64,000 bases of DNA from Polyangium fumosum (GTDB lineage Bacteria; Myxococcota_A; Polyangia; Polyangiales; Polyangiaceae): contig NZ_SSMQ01000035.1 of NCBI RefSeq assembly GCF_005144585.1, positions 1-64,000 of the forward strand. The letters run 5' to 3'. This document shows positions 54,058 through 60,815 of the stretch, piece by piece (positions within the stretch are counted from its first letter, which is position 1; each line of letters opens with the position of its first letter). Both the position numbers and the translations under genes were made by a program. The notes beneath the pieces are model-generated. The model was not told the DNA's origin. It worked only from the letters and a program-made list of their open reading frames with translations, and made no database searches.

Positions 54058-54212
54058 GTGGCACCGACGAGAACGGCGACTACGACCTCTACGCGTTCCT
54101 ACCGGCAACGCAGTATACGCTGAGGGCGGGGTGGTTCTGCGTGATCGACGGCGGCGCGAGTCAGAAGGACTACCCGCTCGCCACGTCCAGCTTCACCACA
54201 GCCGCGCCCTGA
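54055..54212 (+). pseudogene. Remnant of a carboxypeptidase-regulatory-like (beta-sandwich) gene
   Basis: Directly at the VWA stop begins a frame reading VGGTDENGDYDLYAFLPATQ, YTLRAGWFCVIDGGASQKDY and ending TSSFTTAAP at a TGA. This is the usual ending of a beta-sandwich repeat (GxDENGxYxLxxLPxxxYTL) of carboxypeptidase-regulatory-type proteins, but there is no start or earlier part. It looks like the tail of a gene cut at the recombination joint. Confidence 0.5.
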
Positions 54213-54219
54213 GCGCGGA

Positions 54220-54278
54220 GCCTGGAAAGATCCGCTTTTCACGAGCCTTCCGTCTCTGGTACGGTCGGCGCCCCCCGC
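54220..54278 (+). repeat. 59-bp direct repeat P1 (copy of the tubulin-like gene promoter)
   Basis: This segment and 57503-57561 match at 53 of 59 positions, starting GCCTGGAAAGATCCGCTTT and ending GCGCCCCCCGC. Within it TTTTCA (54236-54241) and TACGGT (54260-54265) lie 18 nt apart, a possible promoter for the TerB-like gene. Confidence 0.9.
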
Positions 54279-54317
54279 GGTGAGACCCTCCTCCACTGTG
54301 ACGGAAACGACGCCCCG
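54279..54317 (+). repeat. 39-bp direct repeat Q1
   Basis: GGTGAGACCC...TCCACTGTGACGG...GACGCCCCG matches 54953-54991 at 37 of 39 positions. Q1 immediately follows P1 and precedes the TerB-like gene. Confidence 0.9.
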
Positions 54318-54389
54318 TCCCGCGACGATCGTGGCCCGGGGCGGCGGCACAGAATCATCACACCCAACGACGATACCATCGAGGTGAAT

Positions 54390-54908
54390 ATGACGACGAA
54401 TCGAGAACTGGGGTATTTGTGGTCGCTCAAGCAGAAGTGCAACGTTGACAAATTGCCGACGCTCGAGGCGTATGATGGCTATCTGAAGGCGATTCTCACG
54501 TGCGCCAATGGAGATGGCAACCTGACGCCCGCAGAAAGAGAGTGGGTGATCGGGCATGGGTCTGCGGTGGGCGCGCTCGACTCGTTGCTGGACGAGCTCA
54601 AGACCTACAAGGCCGACGAAGACATCGAGAAGCTGCTCGCCATGAGCCCGCAGGCGGATGCTTCACGGCGCGTCCTCATTTACGACGCGGTTCGAGCTTG
54701 CAGCGCCGATGGGGAATACAACGACCGGGAAAAGGCCACGGTGCGCAAGATGGGCGCGAAGCTCGGGATTTCCGAGGATTTGATCCGCCAGATCGAAGAC
54801 GTCGCCCTCGAAGAAGCCCGACTGTGGGAGCGACGGGTGAAGCTCGTGTATCCGGCGGGGACGCCTCCGACGCTGCGCGTGGACACCCCCTCGTCCGACC
54901 CGGCCTGA
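54390..54908 (+). CDS. TerB-like (tellurite-resistance/DjlA-N type) helical protein
   Basis: The 172-aa protein starts at an ATG preceded by GAGGTG; a GTG at 54384 is in frame. It has two TerB-type helical segments, each with a short acidic turn: LTCANGDGNLTPAEREWVIG (EF-hand-like) and ACSADGEYNDREKATVRKMG, followed by LGISEDLIRQIEDVALEE. TerB folds bind metals or act in membrane-stress complexes. The gene is flanked by Q direct repeats and has its own copy of the P promoter region. Base composition is a little lower in GC than its neighbours. Confidence 0.7.
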   Translation: MTTNRELGYLWSLKQKCNVDKLPTLEAYDGYLKAILTCANGDGNLTPAEREWVIGHGSAVGALDSLLDELKTYKADEDIEKLLAMSPQADASRRVLIYDAVRACSADGEYNDREKATVRKMGAKLGISEDLIRQIEDVALEEARLWERRVKLVYPAGTPPTLRVDTPSSDPA

Positions 54909-54952
54909 AACCCCCGGCGTGACACCGAGGGACCCCCCCGCGGCGCCTCCCC

Positions 54953-54991
54953 GGTGAGACCCGCATCCACTGTGACGGAAACGACGCCCCG
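54953..54991 (+). repeat. 39-bp direct repeat Q2
   Basis: Second copy of the element at 54279-54317. It lies 44 nt after the TerB-like stop codon. Similarity fades on both sides, with a short shared GCGACGATC after a small insertion. Confidence 0.9.
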
Positions 54992-55046
54992 ACCTGCCTG
55001 GCGACGATCCTGAAAGCTCGAACCGGCGGACGACCCATCCTCGCCG

Positions 55047-55066
55047 AAAAAACGGCTCCGTTTTTT
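55047..55066. terminator. Terminator-like hairpin with A and T tracts
   Basis: AAAAAACGG (55047-55055) is complementary to CCGTTTTTT (55058-55066), giving a symmetrical A-tract/stem/T-tract structure that could act on either strand. The stem is short. Confidence 0.4.
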
Positions 55067-55441
55067 GTCGTCGGACCCATCCCTTTCGAAAAAATGGAAG
55101 CCGAAACGGCGACCTGTTCCTTCCTTTCCAGGCCGCGCCTCTCCTCGGCGGGCCGCGGACCGGTCGAGCGCCCGTTCGTGTCGTCGTTTTCTTGAAAACG
55201 ACCCTCCCGCGGCGGACCGTGGGGAGGCGCGTCCGGCGACGGATGCGTCGCTCGGCGACGGGGGGAGAGGTTTTTTCGGCGAGGAAGGTCTCCGGCGTGA
55301 TGGGACGTCCGGGGAACGCCGGACGGTGCGTCGAGAGCCTTTCCCCGGTTCCGCCGCCGCCGTTGCCCTTCTTGCCGGCGCTCGCGTCGGGAATGATCTC
55401 GTGGATCTGCGCCTCGGTGAGGCCGAGGGTCTTGAGGTCGC

Positions 55442-55537
55442 TCACGCGAGGGACTCGGCCTTCTTGGCCGCATCGAGGATCTCCTTCGCATTTCCGAGCG
55501 CCTTGACCCCCGGCCCGGGCCTCATCGTGATCCTCAC
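55442..55537 (-). CDS. Possible 31-aa small protein, coupled by GTGA overlaps on both sides
   Basis: The frame starts at a GTG overlapping the stop of the gene above (GTGA) and ends at a TGA overlapping another GTG (GTGA). It encodes VRITMRPGPGVKALGNAKEI plus LDAAKKAESLA, an ordinary-looking amphipathic helix. The next frame begins SDLKTLGLTEAQIHE. Either this is a coupled short gene, or the two frames are pieces of one protein separated by a frameshift. No family recognised. Confidence 0.3.
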   Translation of the reverse strand: MRITMRPGPGVKALGNAKEILDAAKKAESLA

Positions 55538-56622
55538 GTCGACGGCGCGCTGCCGGTGCGCATGGCCATGAACTTGTCGCGGAGCTCGTGGAGCTCCTCG
55601 AGCTGGTGGTTGAGCTCCACGCTCGTTTCCCCCGGGGGCCGCAAGGGTTCCTTGCTCGCTTGGAGCTTTCGCTCGATGTCGGCGATCCACGGCTCGACCA
55701 CGGCGAGCCCCGCCTCGGGTTCGTTGCTCCTCAGGCAGACCTTCACGTACATCTCTGGATACATCCAGCTCTCGTCTTGGCCCACGCGGACGAACTCTTC
55801 CCAGGCGTCTCGGCAGGCCTGGAATGGCGCGCGAAGACTGCAAGCTGCCATGAGGATCGCCTCGGCGGTCTTTGCCCCTATATCGAGCACACACGCCTCG
55901 AACGCCTCGCCCTCGCCCGCGCGCGCCACGAATTCCGCCTCGACCCGTCGGTAGTCGGCCTCGACATCGGCGAAGCTCCGATCGAGCGATTTTCCGTAGG
56001 TCTTGAAGACGGCATGGTGCGCCTTCCGGAACTCGTCGTAGAGCGCGTCGGCCTGCTCTTCCTCCGGGGTGATCGGGGGGGCTGCCTCGTCCTCGCGGCG
56101 GGTGTCTTGCCACGGGACGACCTCGCCCCGTTTCTGGGCCTCGAGCACGTCCCGGAGGTTCCCCAGGTCCTCGAGCTCGTGTTCGTAAAAGCGCGCCGGG
56201 TACTCCGTCCCCGTCCCCCTGGCGTCCTCGAGCAAGCGCTCGAGCTTTGTGATGAGCGGGTCGAGCACCACGAGCCCCTCGTCTGGCCGCTCGTCGTACG
56301 CACAGCAGTCTCCATAAGCCCGTGTCTTCCAGCACTCTGTTTCGATGCTCGAAAAGCCGAGACGAACCAGATCGTTCCACGCCTCGCGGCAGACCTCGAA
56401 GGGCGGATGCTTCTCATGGGCTAGCAACAGGATGTGTTCTGCGATGCGTCGTGGGATCTCCCGCACAGCGACATCGTCGTCGCCGACGCGCGCCAAAAAC
56501 TCCACTTCGAGCTTGCGGAAGTCTTCCACGCCCTCGGCGAAGCTCCGGGTTCGCTCTAGCGACTTGACCAACAGAGCGCCGCACGCCCTGGCAAACGCCT
56601 CCGCCTCATCTTCCGTGGTCAT
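55534..56622 (-). CDS. Protein of unknown function with an internal domain duplication
   Basis: The 362-aa acidic, helical protein starts at ATG 56622 (MTTEDEAEAFARACG). Two copies of a ~100-residue unit are visible: FRKLEVEFLARVGDDDV, IAEHILLLAHEKHPPFEVCREAWNDLVRLG, ERPDEGLVVLDPLITKLERLL and, later, YRRVEAEFVARAGEGEAF, TAEAILMAACSLRAPFQACR, DAWEEFVRVGQ, NEPEAGLAVVEPWIADIERKL. Both end in an amphipathic helix, as in TPR-like scaffolds, and share a Cys in the xxFxxCRxAW motif. No signal peptide. It lies 16 nt downstream of the frameshifted lipoprotein gene and is probably co-transcribed. Confidence 0.7.
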   Translation of the reverse strand: MTTEDEAEAFARACGALLVKSLERTRSFAEGVEDFRKLEVEFLARVGDDDVAVREIPRRIAEHILLLAHEKHPPFEVCREAWNDLVRLGFSSIETECWKTRAYGDCCAYDERPDEGLVVLDPLITKLERLLEDARGTGTEYPARFYEHELEDLGNLRDVLEAQKRGEVVPWQDTRREDEAAPPITPEEEQADALYDEFRKAHHAVFKTYGKSLDRSFADVEADYRRVEAEFVARAGEGEAFEACVLDIGAKTAEAILMAACSLRAPFQACRDAWEEFVRVGQDESWMYPEMYVKVCLRSNEPEAGLAVVEPWIADIERKLQASKEPLRPPGETSVELNHQLEELHELRDKFMAMRTGSAPST

Positions 56623-56638
56623 CGATTCCAACCCTTGG

Positions 56639-57366
56639 CTACCAATCTGTGCAAGAAGCTTTGCCGTCTATCAGGTCGACATGAGCAGGCCACTTCTTGT
56701 TTTGGGGATTCGTGCACTTTTGCCAGCACGCAGTGCATCTCGTTTCATGCCACGAACGCGACCACCGGCCCCCGAGAGGTGTGCCCAGACAATTTTTCAA
56801 AGTCTCATCACACTCGTCTCTCCACTTCTGCCTCCTCGTGATCGCCTCCGCCGCCCCCACCGCGACCGTGGCCGTGACCGTCACGCCGACGGCGATCGCG
56901 AAGGCTTCGATGATGACCTCGGTGAAGACGACCGTGACGACCACGATCGTCACCACCTCCCCGATCGGCCCCCGCTCCGGCATCCCCTGCCCGTTCGCCG
57001 CTGCGGGCCTACGCAACAGGCCCTTCGCGAGGACATCCTCGGGCAACGTCATGCCGCGCAGGGCGATCCGCATGCAACCCCGACGTCCGGATTGGGCTGG
57101 CCCGTCGTCTCCACCTCCACGACACGGCCTTCCTGGTCGACCTTTATCGAGGCGTCGAGCGTGTAGTATCCGGGCTCGATGGTGCTTTTGAGCTCATCCA
57201 CGCATGCCCTGAGGCGCTCTGCGGTGGCTTCAGGCACGCGCGGCCGGTCCTCGGGCGCCGAAGGACGGTAAATCCTCACCGACGAGCAGCCAAGCGGCAG
57301 GAGCGAGAGCGTCAGGCAACCGAGGAGGCCCAGGGCGAGGAGGGGGCGCCAGCGCGGACGTCGCAT
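56639..57366 (-). pseudogene. Myxobacterial lipoprotein family gene split by a frameshift
   Basis: Frame 1 (57366-57049) encodes a lipoprotein start (lipobox LPLGC, Cys27) and LDASIKVDQEGRVVEVETTG, then leaves frame and stops. Frame 2 (57073-56639) resumes with CMRIALRGMTLPEDVLAKG, a hydrophobic segment (VVTIVVVTVVFTEVIIEAFA) and a Cys-rich tail (DECDETLKNCLG, RCTACWQKC). In the family I recall from this group, a beta module ending before a cysteine leads into an ALRxM-Pro motif, one hydrophobic helix and this tail in one protein. The frames overlap by 25 nt, and adding one G to the GGGG run near 57080 would join PDV-GG-CMRIALRG. Real mutation and sequencing error are both possible. Confidence 0.65.
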
Positions 57367-57502
57367 TTCCTGGATCGGAACAGAAGCGCCGAACGCCTGT
57401 CAATGCAGCGGTCGGGATCAGGCTGCGCCCCTTCGCCTTTGTCGGAGCCCTGACCGCCCCAGGACCAGGCCGACGTTCACGACTGCGCCACGCGCCGCCG
57501 CC

Positions 57503-57561
57503 GCCTGGAAAGATCCGCTTTCCACGGCCCTTCTGTCTCTGGTACGCTCTGCGCCCCCCGC
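57503..57561 (+). promoter_or_regulatory. P2: promoter region of the tubulin-like operon (59-bp repeat copy 2)
   Basis: Contains TTTCCA (57519-57524) and TACGCT (57543-57548) with 18-nt spacing; transcription would begin near 57555, about 27 nt before the ATG, with GGGGAGGGG as ribosome site. A GG-N10-GC pattern (57541-57554) also occurs, so sigma-54 use cannot be excluded. P1 at 54220 is the same sequence with six changes. Confidence 0.45.
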
Positions 57562-57581
57562 TCTCGGGGAGGGGAAATCGC

Positions 57582-60500
57582 ATGCCGCTCAGCGAAAAGA
57601 AGATCGCCCCCGCGTTTTTCATTGGCCTCGGGGGCGCGGGAGGCGCCATCGTCGACGAGCTCGCCCGCAAGGTGAAGCAGGAAGACTCGTTCGAGCGATA
57701 CAAGGACCTCGTTCACTTCTTCGCGTTCGACACCGACGCCGACGACCTCGCGCGGCTCGTCTGGATCGACGCGGCCCACAAGTTCGTCCTGTCGGACTTC
57801 GACAAGCCCGAGTACGTCGAGCTCAAGCGTGGAAAGCTCCACGCCAAGCCCGATCCCCTCTTCGAGCAGTGGTGGCCCGCGTGGTATCAGCCCCGCGCGC
57901 ACCGCGGCAAGGGCGCCGGCCAGATTCGCATCGAGAGCCGCCTCTCGCTCTACCACCACCTCGAAAACGATCGCGCCAAGATCCTCGAGACCCTGGAGAA
58001 GGCGATCCGGCGCGCCTACGACGTCCACAACCCCTTCCGCGCCAACAAGGCCGCCAAGATCCACATTTATGCCTCCCTCGCCGGCGGCACCGGCTCCGGC
58101 GGCTTCGCCACGATGGCGCTCACGGTCCGGCGCCTCCTCGGCGGCCAGCGTGGGCATCGCATCATCGGCACGTTCGTCCTGCCGAACGTCTTCCGCGGCA
58201 AGGGCCTGCCGCCGAACCAGTTCGACAAGATCATGTCGAACGGTTATGCGGCCCTGCAGGAGCTCGAGCTGCTCCAGAGCGCCAGCCCCGCCGCGCCCGC
58301 CCGTTTCCACTACGACCCGGACAACCCCGAGCGTGTCCTCGTCGACCGGCCGCCGTTCGATCAGGTCTATCTCGTCGAAGAGAAGACCGAGAGCGGCGTC
58401 GTTCTCGCCGACTCGCAGGAGGTCTACCCTGCGATTTCCGACGCCGCGCACGCGCAGATCTTTACTTCCATCCTCGATCGCGAGGGCTCGACGCTCGACA
58501 ACGACACGCGCGAGCTCATGCAGCTCGACGAGCAGGCCTTCACGAAGTCGTTTGGCTCCTTCGGCATCGGCGCGCTCGTCCTGCCCGTGGAGGACGTCCT
58601 CGAACACGCGGCCTTGAAGCTCGGCGCGGAGCTCTTGCTCGCGGCCGTGCCCGGGGGCAGCGCGGCCCTCGGCGACGGCGCCGATCTCGACGCGGCCGAT
58701 CAGGCCTTCGTTCGCGGCCTCGAGAGCAAGGCCGAAGGCAAGGGCGAAGAGTCCGAGCCGTATCGCCGCGCCGTCGAGTGGGCGCGCGGCGGCGGCAGCG
58801 GCGGCGAGGGCACGATCGGCGCGTTCCTCCGCCGCACGCGCGAGGACGTCGCCAAGCGCATCGACGAGGCCATCAAGCTGCGCGGCTGGGACGAGGCCGA
58901 GCTCTCGGCGTTCGAGCGCGACCCCGAGCGCGTCCGCTCCGAGACCGCGCAGGCCTTCGCCGCGCTCAAGGTCCAGGTCGGCAAAAGCGAGGACGCCGCG
59001 CGCGAGCGTGCGCGCGAGGCGGCGTTGCGCGTCGCGGCCGAGTCCGGCGAGCTCTCGCTCACCGAGCTCGCGAAGGACAAGGGCCCGACCGAGGCGCGCT
59101 ACTTCCACGCCTTGCTCCGGCAGGCCGTCGCGGCCGAGCAGGAGACGGCGCGCAAGGCCTACGAGCGTGGCCTCGTCCTCACGGACGGCCGCCTCGGCGA
59201 GGACTTCAAGCGCCGCGTCGACGAGCTCGCCGCGGCCGCGCCCGAGACGCTGCTCGAAAAACTCCCGGGCCGGGAAAACGATTACTTCGAGGTCGCCGCC
59301 TCCTTCGCCGGCTGGTATCGCGACGTGCTCGACGGCCTGCGCGCCCGTATCCGCGCGAATGCCTTGATCGAATACTTCTCGGCTGTCCTGCGCGAGCTCG
59401 ATCGCCGCCGTTTGTCGAGCTTCCATTTCTTCGCGCGGGTCGATCGCATTCAGCGCCGCCTCGAAGAGCGCGCGGCTCGTATCGTCGCCGCGGGCGGCCG
59501 GCGGCACGAGGGCGGCGACGCGAATCGTTACGTCCTCGATGTCGAGGTCCTCCAGGATCACCGCACCGGCCGTCGCTTGTGGGATCACCTTTATGCGCGC
59601 CTCGTGCGCCCGAGTGATCTCCAGCTCTCCGGCGCGCTCTCGCGCCTCGCGACGGTCGCGAGCCAGGGCGGTGCGGAACAGGACATCGAGCGCCGCATCA
59701 TCGACGACCTCGTGCAGCTCGCCTCGGCCGCGCTGCGCGCCCGCATCGCGGGCGGCCTCGAAGAGCGCGGTTTGCGTATCGACGAAGAGCTTCGTTTCGA
59801 GGCCCAGCTCGTCTCGGCCACGCGCAGGCTCGAGCGCCGCGGCGGCCCGCTCCCGCCCGCGTCCGATCCGCAGTGGATCGAGGAAGCGCGCCGCACGCCC
59901 GAGGATGAAATCCAGAAATACGTCAAGGACAAGCTCGAATTCGCGGCTGCGAAATGCGCGCCTTTCCTGACGCTCGGCGCGGGCGCGCCGCTCCTGCCCG
60001 ACAAGGCGTACGTCGTCATGCACGGCGATTACGAGCGCACGCTCGGGCCCATGCTCGCGCACCTCGCCACGCACCGCGTCGATCGTGGCCAGATCGTCGC
60101 TTCGGACCACCCGTACGAGATCATCTTCTACCTCGCGCGGCTCGGCTGCCCGCTGCACGCCGTGAAGAGTTTGTCCGATTATGAGCGCCGGTACCGCGCC
60201 GTGAAGGACAAGGAACTCGCCGAGGGCGCGAAGGTGCCGGGGTTGCCCAAGGGCGTCCCGCAGATCCCGCTGCACATCGATCGCAACTGGGAGGGCGCGC
60301 CGGACACGGAGACGCGCCTCTTCCGCATCTCGATCGACGGCGTGCGCGAGAACGACTCCAAGCTCGCCTGGACCGAGCGGCTCTCGCATGTCCAGAAGAA
60401 GGCCAGCGAGGAGCAGGTCCGCACGGACGACATCCGGGATTTCACGCTCGCCATTGCGTTTGGTATCATCCGCCGCACCGAGGGCGTCTACCTGATCGAG

Positions 60501-60800
60501 GACCCGGACCTCCCGGAGGAGCGCCGCAAGCTCGGCAAATTCCGCGACCAGGCCTTTACGAGTTACAGCGGCCGTATCGACGCGCAAAAGACCTGGGTGC
60601 GTCGCGCGTATGCCGCAGCGCTCCTCCGGATCGAGGAAGACCGCAACCTCGCCGCGCTCGTCTCGCTCGTCGCGGCGCACGTCGCCGACATCGAGCGCCT
60701 GGTCAAGCTCGCCGACGGTGCGGGCGGCAAACCCGAGCTCGACCACCTCGCCCGCGAGCTCGAATGCCTCGCGGGGTTCCGCCGGGAAAAAGGGCTCTGA
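57582..60800 (+). CDS. Large tubulin/FtsZ-like protein (Tubulin_2 type)
   Basis: The 1072-aa protein starts KKIAPAFFIGLGGAGGAIVD, a glycine-rich Rossmann-type loop (GLGGAGG at 15-21), and carries the tubulin/FtsZ signature as SLAGGTGSGGFATMAL (GGTGSGG at 168-174). FDTDADDL and RIESRLSLYHHLEN fit the GTP-binding half, and the middle segment PNVFRGKGLPPNQFDKIMSN is characteristic of large tubulin-like bacterial proteins. About 600 further residues are helical. Such families are thought to form GTP-dependent filaments at membranes and often neighbour VWA and membrane-protein genes. It has no membrane segment itself. First of a three-gene operon. Confidence 0.85.
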   Translation: MPLSEKKIAPAFFIGLGGAGGAIVDELARKVKQEDSFERYKDLVHFFAFDTDADDLARLVWIDAAHKFVLSDFDKPEYVELKRGKLHAKPDPLFEQWWPAWYQPRAHRGKGAGQIRIESRLSLYHHLENDRAKILETLEKAIRRAYDVHNPFRANKAAKIHIYASLAGGTGSGGFATMALTVRRLLGGQRGHRIIGTFVLPNVFRGKGLPPNQFDKIMSNGYAALQELELLQSASPAAPARFHYDPDNPERVLVDRPPFDQVYLVEEKTESGVVLADSQEVYPAISDAAHAQIFTSILDREGSTLDNDTRELMQLDEQAFTKSFGSFGIGALVLPVEDVLEHAALKLGAELLLAAVPGGSAALGDGADLDAADQAFVRGLESKAEGKGEESEPYRRAVEWARGGGSGGEGTIGAFLRRTREDVAKRIDEAIKLRGWDEAELSAFERDPERVRSETAQAFAALKVQVGKSEDAARERAREAALRVAAESGELSLTELAKDKGPTEARYFHALLRQAVAAEQETARKAYERGLVLTDGRLGEDFKRRVDELAAAAPETLLEKLPGRENDYFEVAASFAGWYRDVLDGLRARIRANALIEYFSAVLRELDRRRLSSFHFFARVDRIQRRLEERAARIVAAGGRRHEGGDANRYVLDVEVLQDHRTGRRLWDHLYARLVRPSDLQLSGALSRLATVASQGGAEQDIERRIIDDLVQLASAALRARIAGGLEERGLRIDEELRFEAQLVSATRRLERRGGPLPPASDPQWIEEARRTPEDEIQKYVKDKLEFAAAKCAPFLTLGAGAPLLPDKAYVVMHGDYERTLGPMLAHLATHRVDRGQIVASDHPYEIIFYLARLGCPLHAVKSLSDYERRYRAVKDKELAEGAKVPGLPKGVPQIPLHIDRNWEGAPDTETRLFRISIDGVRENDSKLAWTERLSHVQKKASEEQVRTDDIRDFTLAIAFGIIRRTEGVYLIEDPDLPEERRKLGKFRDQAFTSYSGRIDAQKTWVRRAYAAALLRIEEDRNLAALVSLVAAHVADIERLVKLADGAGGKPELDHLARELECLAGFRREKGL

Positions 60801-60815
60801 GGCCCCGGGGGGCGC

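Larger units (their letters stand above)
54909..55441. other. Gene-poor patchwork with repeats and a hairpin
   Basis: It holds Q2 (54953-54991), two copies of a 25-bp unit GACCCATCC...CGAAAAAA(C/T)GG (about 55031-55055 and 55073-55097), a terminator-like hairpin, and a minus-strand frame from 55445 (begins SDLKTLGLTEAQIHEIIPDA) that loses coding character after about 40 codons. I see no complete gene. Confidence 0.6.

Noticed and set aside
54663-55445. 260-codon minus-strand gene starting SDLKTLGL
   Set aside because: After about 40 codons it reads through tandem repeats, a hairpin and Q2, giving Arg/Gly-rich nonsense opposite the TerB-like gene.
54220-57561. Composite transposon or integron
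   Set aside because: No transposase, integrase or terminal inverted repeats are visible; the repeats are direct and promoter-like.
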